Below are positions 49,859 through 58,072 of a stretch of 64,000 nt of DNA, one piece after another. Numbering within the stretch: the first letter of the stretch is position 1; each line of letters opens with the position of its first letter. Location: positions 41,095 to 105,094 of the IMG/VR virus record IMGVR_UViG_3300028840_002691; one strand, given 5' to 3'. The notes beneath the pieces were generated by a model. The model did not search any database, had not been told where the DNA came from, and saw nothing but the letters and a program-made list of their open reading frames with translations. A program made the position numbers and the translations under genes. This DNA comes from a virus.

Positions 49859-50797
49859 ATGAGGAAGAAATATGTATTGTTAAAGGATGATACCAAAACT
49901 GTTTTTGGAAAGACGTTGTTTAGGATTAAGGAGTATGTTTCATTCGGGGATGTTGGGGAAGGTGATATTGGTGGCTATGTAGAGAAAGAAGAAAATTTGA
50001 GTCATTATGGAGATGCTTGGGTGTCTGGAGATGCTCAGGTGTATGGAAATGCTCGGGTGTATGGAAATGCTCAGGTGTCTGGAGATGCTCAGGTGTATGG
50101 AAATGCTCAGGTGTCTGGAGATGCTCAGGTGTATGGAGATGCTCAGGTGTATGGAGATGCTCAGGTGTCTGGAGATGCTTGGGTGTCTGGAGATGCTCAG
50201 GTGTCTGGAGATGCTCAGGTGTATGGAGATGCTTGGGTGTATGGAAATGCTCGGGTGTATGGAGATGCTCAGGTGTCTGGAGATGCTCGGGTGTCTGGAG
50301 ATGCTCAGGTGTCTGGAGATGCTCAGGTGTCTGGAGATGCTCAGGTGTATGGAGATGCTTGGGTGTATGGAAATGCTCAGGTGTCTGGAGATGCTCAGGT
50401 GTATGGAGATGCTCAGGTGTCTGGAGATGCTCGGGTGTATGGAAATGCTCAGGTGTCTGGAGATGCTTGGGTGTATGGAGATGCTTGGGTGTATGGAGAT
50501 GCTCGGGTGTATGGAAATGCTCGGGTGTATGGAAATGCTCGGGTGTCTGGAGATGCTTGGGTGTATGGAGATGCTCGGGTGGAAGGAGTAGTTTTGAATC
50601 TCCTTGGTGCTTGTTGCTTTTCTGTGACTGCTTATGGAAAGTATTTGCAGATAGGATGCAAACTGCATACGTTCGCCGAATGGAAAAGATTATTGAAAAC
50701 AAACGGCTTAAAAGAAAAGTTTGATCTGTCAGAAAAGGAGTTTCAGGCTTGCGTTGCTGCTGGAGAATACTGTGAAAAGGTGCTGAAAGCGAGGTGA
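49859..50797 (+). CDS. Hexapeptide-repeat (left-handed beta-helix) protein
   Basis: This 312-residue protein has an N-terminal 50 residues ([34 protein letters not shown]) that lead into 32 tandem six-residue units of the form G-D/N-A-Q/W/R-V-S/Y (residues 51-242). Such V-x-G-x-A-x repeats form left-handed beta-helix coils, about three units per turn. The C-terminal domain has [20 protein letters not shown] and a helix. The family occurs in phages and prophages with unknown role. The gene is AT-richer than its neighbours, with a GTGATCTTAA leader. Confidence 0.7.
   Translation: MRKKYVLLKDDTKTVFGKTLFRIKEYVSFGDVGEGDIGGYVEKEENLSHYGDAWVSGDAQVYGNARVYGNAQVSGDAQVYGNAQVSGDAQVYGDAQVYGDAQVSGDAWVSGDAQVSGDAQVYGDAWVYGNARVYGDAQVSGDARVSGDAQVSGDAQVSGDAQVYGDAWVYGNAQVSGDAQVYGDAQVSGDARVYGNAQVSGDAWVYGDAWVYGDARVYGNARVYGNARVSGDAWVYGDARVEGVVLNLLGACCFSVTAYGKYLQIGCKLHTFAEWKRLLKTNGLKEKFDLSEKEFQACVAAGEYCEKVLKAR
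50009..50584 (+). repeat. 32 tandem copies of an 18-bp unit
   Basis: The unit is close to GGAGATGCTCAGGTGTCT. Copies differ almost only at GAT/AAT, CAG/CGG/TGG and TCT/TAT. Such near-identity at silent positions suggests recent expansion or continued recombination between copies. Length of the array may vary between relatives. Confidence 0.85.
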
Positions 50798-50803
50798 TCT
50801 AGT

Positions 50804-50887
50804 ATGTCAATAAGTCCGTTTTGGAGCTGGATGCTGATTGCGGCCATAGTGTGTGTGGCTGCGGTGGTTACAGAATGGGTAAAGTGA
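50804..50887 (+). CDS. 27-residue membrane peptide
   Basis: MSISPFWSWMLIAAIVCVAA continues to VVTEWVK, one membrane span. GAGGTGATCT lies upstream, the leader element shared with neighbouring small genes, which supports translation. Confidence 0.5.
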   Translation: MSISPFWSWMLIAAIVCVAAVVTEWVK

Positions 50888-50900
50888 GGTGATCTGAATC

Positions 50901-51206
50901 ATGTCTAAAAAGAGGAAGAAGCCGGTAAGACATCCAGAGGCACTCTCAACAGAGGAGGTGGTAAGGAAGGTCGAGAACTACGTAGACCCAGCCGAGGCCA
51001 GAAGCATGGGGGGCTACGTCTGGTGCAAGAAGAACGGGGAAAGGAGGCCGAGGCAGATACCAGTTTGTTCTTGCTTGGGCAGGGAGGCTAACGGTTGCAA
51101 GTACCTGAACAGGGCCAGCGCCAGTCCGTGCCGACCGCTGCTGGAGTTGATGTACTCCAGGGGCAGGGCCTGCAGGCTGCGGGCTAAGGTCTGGTGTGTG
51201 TTCTGA
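50901..51206 (+). CDS. Cys-rich basic hypothetical protein
   Basis: This 101-residue protein follows the GAGGTGATCTGAATC leader. It begins MSKKRKKPVRHPE, has a helix with EEVVRKVENYVDPAEARSMG and Cys at CSCLGREANGCKYLN, then SPCRPLLELMYSRGRACRLR. A metal-binding cluster is likely. Function unknown. Confidence 0.6.
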   Translation: MSKKRKKPVRHPEALSTEEVVRKVENYVDPAEARSMGGYVWCKKNGERRPRQIPVCSCLGREANGCKYLNRASASPCRPLLELMYSRGRACRLRAKVWCVF

Positions 51207-51222
51207 GAGGGGGTGGTGAGCT

Positions 51223-52203
51223 TTGGTAGGGCAGCTGCTACCTTTGGAATCTGATTCTAGTTTGCTTGGAACTGCTGATGTGATGCAGATGATTCCAAGG
51301 CGAACGACGGTTGATGACATTAGGGAAGAGTATCGAGATGAGGAGTTCTACTTCGACTTCGAGAGGAAGCTCAGCTATGGGGCGTGCTTCGTGGTGGAGC
51401 TTTTCATAGATCCGATAGAGGATGTTTTGTCTACTTTCCCTAATCTGGAATTAAAGTATGGTACCAATGGAAGTGGACTAACCCTTTTAGATGCCAAGAG
51501 ATTCTTGAGAAAATCCCTTGGCTGGAAACATGAAAAGATAGAAAAAACGGTTAGAGAGATAAAAATTTTTTTGAAATCCAGAAATCTATGGTATGCTAAT
51601 AATAAAAAGGAGGTAACACAAATGGCTAAGAGAAAGAGTACGGCAAAGGCAACGAAGAAAAAGGCAGTGGCTAAGAAGGCTGTAGCACCGAAGATCCCAG
51701 AGGGTTTGGAAAGAGTAGCCAAGGCACTTAATGTCAAGCTCACTGGGTCTGATGGGAATGAACATCGTGATCAACTTCTTGATGTCGTGTATAAGATGGA
51801 TGAGGATGAGTACGAGAAGCTACCTCAATATGTGCATGATTGGGCTACGGCTGCTGATGCGGTGAGGAAGTCGATGGACAAGGAAGCTGCTGATGCTGGG
51901 GAGAAGAAGGTTACCAAGGCTAAAGGCAAGAAGAAAAAGGCGGTTCAGAAGAAGAACATGAAGGAGGCCGCTGTATCTCCAAATGGCAATCCTTTCAAAC
52001 AGGGTTCTAAGTACGCTTTTGTTTTCGATTGTCTTTCTAAGAAGCCTCATACGATTGAGGATCTTTCGAAGATTCTAACAAAGAAATATGGTGAGAAAAC
52101 GGGAAAGAAAGGCAATGTCAGCGTGTATGTGAAAACGATTGGGACCAAGACTGGAAGACTTACTGGCGATTCGAAGGAAGGATTTCAGATTGCAGCATCT
52201 TAG
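51223..52203 (+). CDS. Long frame: hypothetical protein joined to DNA-binding-like protein
   Basis: The frame is open for 326 residues from TTG 51223 (internal ATG near 51280 also possible). Residues 1-120 (DDIREEYRDEEFYFDFERKL, AKRFLRKSLGWKHEKIEKTV) form one alpha/beta domain. The frame then reads through a promoter, ribosome binding site and ATG at 51622 without a stop. So either the upstream gene lost its stop and now makes a fusion, or a full-length and a short product are both made. Confidence 0.55.
   Translation: MVGQLLPLESDSSLLGTADVMQMIPRRTTVDDIREEYRDEEFYFDFERKLSYGACFVVELFIDPIEDVLSTFPNLELKYGTNGSGLTLLDAKRFLRKSLGWKHEKIEKTVREIKIFLKSRNLWYANNKKEVTQMAKRKSTAKATKKKAVAKKAVAPKIPEGLERVAKALNVKLTGSDGNEHRDQLLDVVYKMDEDEYEKLPQYVHDWATAADAVRKSMDKEAADAGEKKVTKAKGKKKKAVQKKNMKEAAVSPNGNPFKQGSKYAFVFDCLSKKPHTIEDLSKILTKKYGEKTGKKGNVSVYVKTIGTKTGRLTGDSKEGFQIAAS
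51569..51597 (+). promoter_or_regulatory. Phage-family promoter inside an open frame
   Basis: TTTTGA, 17 bases, TATGCT, with GAAATCC and TATGG as in the other copies, followed by AAAAAGGAGG. It lies within coding sequence of the 51223 frame and drives the gene at 51622. Confidence 0.7.
51622..52203 (+). CDS. Lys-rich protein with C-terminal winged-helix-like domain
   Basis: This 193-residue protein starts at ATG 51622 behind AAGGAGG. The N-terminus is Lys/Ala-rich (AKRKSTAKATKKKAVAKKA), histone-tail-like, with a second Lys-rich linker at about 103-125. The C-terminal 60 residues (GNPFKQGSKYAFVFDCLSKK, IEDLSKILTKKYG) look like a winged helix. Its own promoter and a strong terminator make it a separate highly transcribed unit. 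Possibly a nucleoid-type or regulatory DNA-binding protein. Confidence 0.65.
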   Translation: MAKRKSTAKATKKKAVAKKAVAPKIPEGLERVAKALNVKLTGSDGNEHRDQLLDVVYKMDEDEYEKLPQYVHDWATAADAVRKSMDKEAADAGEKKVTKAKGKKKKAVQKKNMKEAAVSPNGNPFKQGSKYAFVFDCLSKKPHTIEDLSKILTKKYGEKTGKKGNVSVYVKTIGTKTGRLTGDSKEGFQIAAS

Positions 52204-52225
52204 TCATCATCAACTATTATCATTT

Positions 52226-52272
52226 GCCCAGGTGTATCAACCCATTGCGGTGAGATATGCCTGGGCTTTTTT
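52226..52272 (+). terminator. Intrinsic terminator
   Basis: GCCCAGG (52226-52232) pairs with CCTGGGC (52260-52266), extended by TGTATC/GATATG with two G-U pairs to about 13 bp. TTTTTT follows at once. It separates the small-gene block from the nucleotide module. Confidence 0.8.
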
Positions 52273-52283
52273 GTGGAGTTTTT

Positions 52284-52565
52284 ATGATTAGGACAGAAGA
52301 CCTGGCTAAGAAATTCTTTGAAGTAAGCAAGGAGTTACAGCAGCTTTTTGCTAAGAAAAACTTTGACTATGGCAATGATCAGATCAAAGCTTTTGGTGAC
52401 TTTGGTATTCTTGTTCGTTCTTATGATAAGATTCAGAGGTTGAAAAACATTTATCAAAAGAAGGAGCTATCAGTCCCTGAAGAGACGATTGACGACACGT
52501 GGAGGGATCTTGCTGTTTATGCTATTATGGCTGTCATGTATCGGAACGGGGAGTGGGAGAAGTAG
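52284..52565 (+). CDS. Nmad1-like (DUF1599) protein
   Basis: This 93-residue protein starts at ATG 52284 with GGAG five bases upstream. KKNFDYGNDQIKAFGDFGIL about residue 24, RSYDKIQRLKN about 45 and DDTWRDLAVYAIMAV near the end match the nucleotide-modification-associated domain 1 pattern (K-K-N-x-D-Y-G ... R-x-x-D-K ... D-T-x-x-D-L). Family members are found in phage loci with DNA base modification genes. The stop overlaps the asparagine-synthase-like start. Confidence 0.7.
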   Translation: MIRTEDLAKKFFEVSKELQQLFAKKNFDYGNDQIKAFGDFGILVRSYDKIQRLKNIYQKKELSVPEETIDDTWRDLAVYAIMAVMYRNGEWEK

Positions 52566-53906
52566 ATGTGCGGGTTGAACTTCTGTACGATTGATCCTGA
52601 GACTTATATCCCTTTGATGAATGAAAAGATATCTTATAGGGGTATTCGTTCTAATTGGTATGTCTATGATGATCTTGGGTTTGGTCATGTTAGACTCCCA
52701 ATACAAGGCGTCGATGAAAAATACGATCAGCCGTTTGAGTATAAGAACTGGATCATTCTTTATGTTGGAGAGATATTCAACTATAAGAAGATAGACCCGA
52801 CTGCGAATAGTGATATTGAAGTATTGGCCAAGTCTTGGGATCTGTATGGTGAAGGATGCTTTCATCTGTTTGATGGTTTTTGGTCAGTTGTAGTTTATGA
52901 TAAACAGACAGGCGAGACTCATGTCTTTACAGATTTTCTTGCTAAGAAGCCGCTTTATATCCACAAGTACACGAGTTCTGTTTCTTCTGAGATAAAGTCC
53001 CTTTGTCCTTTTAATGGGTATAAGTATTGGCAGGACGAGTACTATTTTTCTTGTGTCAATAAATGGGGCTATTGCCTTAATGAGCATACTTTTATTTCTT
53101 CTGTTCGTAAGATTCCTCCTTGTACTCATCTTGTGATAAAGAACATGAAAGTGGTTTCCGAAAAGAGATACATGGGCATTTCTCCTAGAAAGATTCACCT
53201 AAGAGAAAAGATAGAAACTGCTGTCTATAATAGATTGGTTTCTGATATTCCTATCTCACTTGTATGTTCTGGTGGGTTGGATTCGTCTATTATTTATAAA
53301 TTGGTAGAGAAGAAGACGCATGATTTTACTATCTTTCATATTGATAACAAGGAGGGTGAATATCTTAACTATCTGAAGATTCCTGGTGATATTAATGTTG
53401 TGATGCTTTCGTTGGATCAGTTTGATTTGAATGAAGTGCTTTACTATAATGAGGGACCAGTTGATCTAGGTTCTGTGTTTCCTCAATATGAAATGGCCAG
53501 TGCTATTGCTGGTACCGGGTTGAGCGTCGCTCTTTCTGGTGATGGTGCTGATGAGTTGTTTGGTGGATATACTAGGATATCTGATTATGATTCTCAGTGG
53601 TCTGATGTATTTGAGGAGTTGGTTTATTATCATTTGCCGAGACTTGATAAGTTAATGATGGCTAAGACAATCGAACTGCGCTGTCCTTATCTTTCTGAAC
53701 CTGTGATTGCTGGGGCGCTTTCACTTCCTTATAAAGACAGGATGAAAAAGAAAATCTTGAAAGAAATGTTTTCTGATATTCTTCCAAAACAGATTATTGA
53801 AAGGGACAAGGTAGCTTTGAAGAGTAAAATGGTTTTGGAAGGTGGGTTGGAATGGCGATATTATCTTGTTAACAAATTCAGAGCGGAGGTATTTAATGAA
53901 TATTGA
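52566..53906 (+). CDS. asnB: Asparagine-synthase-like amidotransferase
   Basis: This 446-residue protein has Met-Cys2-Gly at the N-terminus, the nucleophile of class II glutamine amidotransferases (after Met removal). ILYVGEIFNY is part of the glutaminase site. The synthetase domain has the PP-loop VCSGGLDSS about 234 and ALSGDGADELFGGY about 320. The chain is shorter than bacterial AsnB (about 550). It could raise the host Asn pool or, given its neighbours, amidate a modified nucleotide. Very AT-rich. Confidence 0.8.
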   Translation: MCGLNFCTIDPETYIPLMNEKISYRGIRSNWYVYDDLGFGHVRLPIQGVDEKYDQPFEYKNWIILYVGEIFNYKKIDPTANSDIEVLAKSWDLYGEGCFHLFDGFWSVVVYDKQTGETHVFTDFLAKKPLYIHKYTSSVSSEIKSLCPFNGYKYWQDEYYFSCVNKWGYCLNEHTFISSVRKIPPCTHLVIKNMKVVSEKRYMGISPRKIHLREKIETAVYNRLVSDIPISLVCSGGLDSSIIYKLVEKKTHDFTIFHIDNKEGEYLNYLKIPGDINVVMLSLDQFDLNEVLYYNEGPVDLGSVFPQYEMASAIAGTGLSVALSGDGADELFGGYTRISDYDSQWSDVFEELVYYHLPRLDKLMMAKTIELRCPYLSEPVIAGALSLPYKDRMKKKILKEMFSDILPKQIIERDKVALKSKMVLEGGLEWRYYLVNKFRAEVFNEY

Positions 53907-54318
53907 TGACGCTGGGAGTGTTGTGGTACCGGAGCATGAAGATGATATGCTTAGATTGGTTTTTGCTAGACAGAGGGAGCTGATGGAGAAGTATCATCCG
54001 ATTGAGAAAGAAAAGGGATTATTGCAGGATGAAAATATTCCTGTGAATATTGATTCTCATCTTGGACAAGCTAGGTTAAAAGACTTTGCCTGGCGTGTTA
54101 CTGAAGAGATCGGTGAGGCGATGAATTGTTTGAAAAATAAACCTTGGAAACAGACTCAGATGCAGACAGATGTCCATCATTATTTAGAAGAGATTGTTGA
54201 TGCCTTTCATTTCTTTATAGAACTTTGTATTCTTTCGGGGATGTCTGCTGAAGATCTTTTCACTTTTTACTTCAAGAAGAGTGAGGTCAATAAGTTTAGA
54301 CAGCGGTCAAACTACTGA
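53896..54318 (+). CDS. All-alpha NTP pyrophosphatase, dUTPase-like
   Basis: This 140-residue protein starts at ATG 53896 behind GGAGG, inside the end of the upstream gene. RVTEEIGEAMNCLKNKPWKQ about 64 and HYLEEIVDAFHFFIELCILS about 90 carry the E-E-x-x-E and E-x-x-x-D metal-binding pairs of dimeric dUTPase/MazG folds, and the end VNKFRQRSNY is typical of the dUTPase branch. It would hydrolyse dUTP (or a related nucleotide) to the monophosphate, keeping uracil out of DNA. Confidence 0.7.
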   Translation: MNIDDAGSVVVPEHEDDMLRLVFARQRELMEKYHPIEKEKGLLQDENIPVNIDSHLGQARLKDFAWRVTEEIGEAMNCLKNKPWKQTQMQTDVHHYLEEIVDAFHFFIELCILSGMSAEDLFTFYFKKSEVNKFRQRSNY

Positions 54319-54833
54319 TGCGATCACTGAAACTTATAGAAAGATGTGTTCATAATTGCAGGAGGTGTGGTGATACCTTTGGCAACTCTGCCTGTGGTTT
54401 TGGCAAAGATGATAAGCCTTATGTCTTTTTTATAGGGACGAATCCGTGGGTTAAAGATCATGCTTTTGAGGATGGCAAGGGAATTTCTATTTTGAAAAGA
54501 AATCTGGCTGAATGGAAGTTTGATGATTTTTACTTTTGTAATATAGTAAAATGCCAAATGCCTTGGAATGGGAACCCGAGACAAGAACAGATCGATAACT
54601 GTAGGTCCTATTTGCTTGAACAAATAGAGGTTGTTAGACCAGGAATGCTGGTGTTTTTTGGTAAACAGGTTTCTGAATCGTTTGGTCTTCGATTTCTTCC
54701 TTGGACTTTTGAGAATTTTGGTGAACGCGATGTCCTTATCGTCCCGCACTTTTCATCTATTTTATATGGTGGGACAATTGAGGATATCAAAAGATACTAT
54801 AGAAGATTGAAGGAGGATTTGGATATTGACTAA
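54318..54833 (+). CDS. Uracil-DNA glycosylase superfamily protein
   Basis: This 171-residue protein has N-terminal C10, C14, C17 and C26, likely Fe-S ligands as in family 4 UDGs. FFIGTNPW about 38 replaces the usual G-E-A/N-P-G motif, NIVKCQMPWNGNP about 73 matches the N-x-x-K-C-x-P block, and IVPHFSS near 142 stands at the H-P-S motif. A second UDG domain is fused to the polymerase at 59148. It may remove uracil or a modified base from DNA. Confidence 0.65.
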   Translation: MRSLKLIERCVHNCRRCGDTFGNSACGFGKDDKPYVFFIGTNPWVKDHAFEDGKGISILKRNLAEWKFDDFYFCNIVKCQMPWNGNPRQEQIDNCRSYLLEQIEVVRPGMLVFFGKQVSESFGLRFLPWTFENFGERDVLIVPHFSSILYGGTIEDIKRYYRRLKEDLDID

Positions 54834-56068
54834 ACCCAGGGCACTTGGTGTTACATGTGGGATTGGAAGTATGTTGATTGGTGCCAGACAAGCTGGGTTT
54901 GATATTGTTGGCAATATTGAGTGGAGAAAATACTACCATACTGGAACGTTTGAATATAATTTCCCTGGTGCTTTTATGGTAAAGGAGCTGTCTGCTCTAT
55001 CGCCAAGGATAATTCGCTCTTTAAGGGGGATTGACTTGGTGATGGGGCATCCCTGACTGTGGTAACTATAGTATTCTTTTATCGAGTGGGGGGCATAACA
55101 AAAAGGAACTGATGGAGAAGAGAAAACATCCCTCGGATATTCCTTTGTTTATCAAACTTGTTTCTATTCTTAAACCCAGATTTTTTGTTATGGATAATCT
55201 TCCAGGAGCCATCTGTGCTGTTGGGCCAGATTTTTGGTCTTCTAATCTTTCTTCTTATGATATTTTTTTTGAGTGGGTTAGCAATTATCATTATGGTAAC
55301 TTACAGATTAGGAGAAACAGGCTGTTTATTATTGGTTGTCTTAGGGGCGAAAGTTTTACTTTTGTTCCTGGGGAGAAAGAATTATTCTTGTCTATGAAAG
55401 AGATCTTATCAGACCTTCTACCAGTTTCTTCGTATGGTAGATTTCCGAATCATAGCAAGTTAGACATGAAAGAGAGAGTTGGTGTTGGAAAGAGGATGAA
55501 TTTTTCTGGTTGTTATGATTATCGTTCTTTTGTGGGTTTTGATACGCTATTGGAAAGTGGTGAATGGTCTGATGTCCGAAGATATTTTTCTGCTGTCCCA
55601 GAAGGACATGTGATGACTTATATAAATAAGGAGGGACGGGTAGCAAGAAGAGCTGGTACTAGTAAACCATATTGGAGTGGTCATTCTCATGTTATTGATG
55701 GATCAAGTCCCAGTATACATCCAAAAAAGAATCTTCCTTTTACGATAAGAGAAAGGGCTCGTATTCAGGGCTGTCCGGATGATTTTGTTTTTATCGGTGA
55801 GAAGCTTAATAGTAAGGGAGAATGGGGTTTTTATAAGAATAGTAATCTAATTAAGCAAACCGGTAAGTTTATGCCTGTCCAATTTTGCAGGTATATCTCT
55901 GAGCAGATTATGGCTTATATGAAGGGTAGAAAATTCAAGTGTTCTGGAAGGCGGTTGATAAAAGAGAATCAATCTATCAGCGAGGCTAAGAAATGGTATT
56001 GTGAAAACGTTGGTTACTCTAATCAAAAACTAGCTTGTAAGTATTGCTGGCTAGATTGTGGGAGGTGA
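54826..56068 (+). CDS. DNA cytosine-5 methyltransferase with +1 frameshift at the catalytic motif
   Basis: The first frame (54826-55056) encodes motif I (LGVTCGIGSMLIGARQAGFD) and ends at CCC-TGA. The +1 frame continues DCGNYSILLSSGG and holds motif VI (FFVMDNLPGA), motif VIII (QIRRNRLFIIG), motif IX/X (RARIQGCPDDFVFIG, PVQFCRYISEQI). Joined, the product is 413 residues, a complete C5-methyltransferase with catalytic Cys at 55058-55060. Motif IV is H-P-D-C instead of P-P-C and motif VI is D-N-L instead of E-N-V. Programmed shift, mutation or sequencing error are all possible. Confidence 0.7.
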
Positions 56069-56073
56069 GCTAA

Positions 56074-56481
56074 ATGAAAGTAGAGGTTTTGTTCAATGGT
56101 ACTAAGATTACTTATGTTAGAATTGGTGATTTCTTCTATGATCTTCTTTTCTTGCTAGATGATCTTTCACCGTTGGATGCTCTTAGGAGTAACTTTAATT
56201 CTATTTTTGATCTTTTGTCTGAGTTTGGTTCGGTTGCTAATTCTTCTTCTATTGAATCTGCTGATAAAAGATCGATTTCTTCTATGTTGCATCAGGTTAA
56301 GAATCTTCGGGATCTTTTGAAGAAGGATCATGATCGTGAGTATTTAGTTAAGTTGAAATATGATTTGGCTTTGAAGTTGAAAGGGTTAGGATATCTGCCG
56401 GGTTTTAGTACCTGGACACCTATTGAGAAAGGTGCTTGCTGGTTCAATCCAGAAAGGAGAAGAATAACGAATGAGAATTGA
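56074..56481 (+). CDS. Hypothetical helical protein
   Basis: This 135-residue protein is preceded by GGGAGGTGAGC. It starts with a short strand (MKVEVLFNGTKITYVRIGDF) then helices with many Leu/Asp/Ser, and ends KGACWFNPERRRITNEN. Position between two DNA methyltransferases suggests a role in the modification module. No family recognised. Confidence 0.55.
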   Translation: MKVEVLFNGTKITYVRIGDFFYDLLFLLDDLSPLDALRSNFNSIFDLLSEFGSVANSSSIESADKRSISSMLHQVKNLRDLLKKDHDREYLVKLKYDLALKLKGLGYLPGFSTWTPIEKGACWFNPERRRITNEN

Positions 56482-57349
56482 GGATGCTAAATTTGAAATA
56501 GTTAACAAAAAATCTGGGAAAAGGTTGCCCAGAGACTATCATTGTTCTTGTTCTTTTTGCAAGGGTGGATATTCTGGAATGTTGATAAGGAGTGATGGTA
56601 GTAAATATAGCCGTCGTGTTCGTTCTTACTATTATGATGAAGGGGAGAGAGTTCATCCAGCAAAAACTCCTCTTCATTTGGCTCGCTATTGTGTACAAAC
56701 TTATACTGAATCGGGGGATTGGGTTTTTGATCCGACTATTGGTGCGGGAACTACTGCAGTAGAAGCTTTAAATTTTGATAGGAATGTTGTTGGGATAGAA
56801 CTTTGTTATTATGATAATGTTTTATTGAATATAAGAAAAAATTGTCGTGATGGTAAAAGATATAAAATCTTTCATGGCGATGCTATCGATTGTGGTAAAT
56901 TTCTAAAGAAAGCGGGGAGAAAGTTTAGATTGATTATTAACAATCCACCTTATTCTGCTGATACTATTGTTCAATGGGGATTTACTGGTAGTGGTAAGGA
57001 GGTAAGATATGAAACAGGTGAATCTGGAAATCTTGCCTTTAAAAGAGAGAATGATGAGTATTATAAATTTATTAGGGATATCTATCAAGAAGCCTGTAAG
57101 CATTTACTTTTTGGGGGGTATTTTGTAGTTGGTGTTAAGGATATGATGAGACAGAAGAAGCCCTATTTACTTCATTTCTATCTTGGAAAAATACTGGAAG
57201 AGTTTTTATCGTTTAAAGAAATGATTCTTCTTCCTCATTATCCCCCGACGTTGTTTATGAATACTTATAGAAAAAGGTATCCAGAGGTTGAGAAGATACC
57301 TTTATATCAAACTATTTTGGTTTTTAGAAAGGAGAAGAATAGCAAATGA
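56471..57349 (+). CDS. DNA N6-adenine/N4-cytosine methyltransferase (NPPY)
   Basis: This 292-residue protein has HPAKTPLHLARYCVQTYTES about 74, motif I DPTIGAGTTAVEAL about 92, a GIEL strand after it, and NNPPYSADT about 157 as motif IV. S-adenosylmethionine binding uses motif I, and the NPPY is typical of exocyclic amino methyltransferases. An N-terminal CSCSFCKGG may bind zinc. No restriction partner is visible, so it is an orphan enzyme, likely protective or part of base modification. Confidence 0.75.
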   Translation: MRIEDAKFEIVNKKSGKRLPRDYHCSCSFCKGGYSGMLIRSDGSKYSRRVRSYYYDEGERVHPAKTPLHLARYCVQTYTESGDWVFDPTIGAGTTAVEALNFDRNVVGIELCYYDNVLLNIRKNCRDGKRYKIFHGDAIDCGKFLKKAGRKFRLIINNPPYSADTIVQWGFTGSGKEVRYETGESGNLAFKRENDEYYKFIRDIYQEACKHLLFGGYFVVGVKDMMRQKKPYLLHFYLGKILEEFLSFKEMILLPHYPPTLFMNTYRKRYPEVEKIPLYQTILVFRKEKNSK

Positions 57350-58047
57350 GGATTTATAATGATCCTGTAGAGATGGTCAAGGAGGTTGAAAGAGATCTTT
57401 TTGAAATGGGTCTTCGTGTTGATTGTCATACTGTACAGGACAAGAATGTGGAAGGCGACTCGGATTATCAGAACCTTGAACTGTTTGGTTATACTTATCG
57501 ATTGACTTCTTTTACTTCTCAAAAACTTTCTGAGATGATTGCTTATATGAAAGGGAATGAAGAGTGGGCAAAACATGAATTAGTTGACCGTTTGTCGCCG
57601 GAGTATATCAATCCAGGTAAAGCATATAAGAAGTGGGAAAAGGTTTGGAAACCATTTTTAAGAGATGGGACTTTTTCTTATACTTATAACCAAAGGATTA
57701 GGGATCAACTTCCCTGTGTAATTCAAGAACTGAAAAAGAGGCCAAATAGCAGGCAGGCAATTATTACGGTTTATGACAAACATCTTGACATGAATAATTG
57801 GGGTGGGCTTGATCGTGTATGCTGTTCTCTTTACTATCAACTGTTCTATCGATCTGGTAAATTGAATATGATCTATTCTATGAGAAGTTGTGATTTTCTT
57901 ACTCACTTTGTTCATGATGTTTATTTTGCTATTGGTATTCTTAGATATGTGGCTAAGGAGTTGGACTGGGATGTTGGTTTCTTTATTCATTTTCTTGGCT
58001 CATTGCATGCGTTTAGGAAGGATATGGAAGGGAGGGGGATATTTTAA
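57346..58047 (+). CDS. Thymidylate-synthase family enzyme, Asp at the Asn177 position
   Basis: This 233-residue protein has RQAIITVYDKHLDMNNWGG before the active site, Cys160 in RVCCSLYYQ, and 13 residues later a YSMRSCD motif (R180-D183). Eight residues after D183 lies D191 (FVHD), the position of Asn177 in E. coli ThyA with the same spacing. Asp here is the known switch to dCMP in T4 dCMP hydroxymethylase. His in LGSLHAF matches His207, with Phe for Tyr209. So either dTMP synthesis or hydroxymethylation of dCMP. Confidence 0.75.
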   Translation: MRIYNDPVEMVKEVERDLFEMGLRVDCHTVQDKNVEGDSDYQNLELFGYTYRLTSFTSQKLSEMIAYMKGNEEWAKHELVDRLSPEYINPGKAYKKWEKVWKPFLRDGTFSYTYNQRIRDQLPCVIQELKKRPNSRQAIITVYDKHLDMNNWGGLDRVCCSLYYQLFYRSGKLNMIYSMRSCDFLTHFVHDVYFAIGILRYVAKELDWDVGFFIHFLGSLHAFRKDMEGRGIF

Positions 58048-58072
58048 TCTTATATCTAATTATCCAAAATAG

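Noticed and set aside
50009-50584. CRISPR array or diversity-generating retroelement target
   Set aside because: The unit is 18 bp with no spacers, lies in a coding frame, and the variable positions are not adenine-specific. No reverse transcriptase is in the window.
49926-50702. Long reverse-strand and other-frame ORFs (about 195-258 codons) across the repeat array
   Set aside because: An 18-bp unit without stops in several frames opens all of them at once. They have no ribosome binding sites and extremely repetitive products (e.g. [10 protein letters not shown]).
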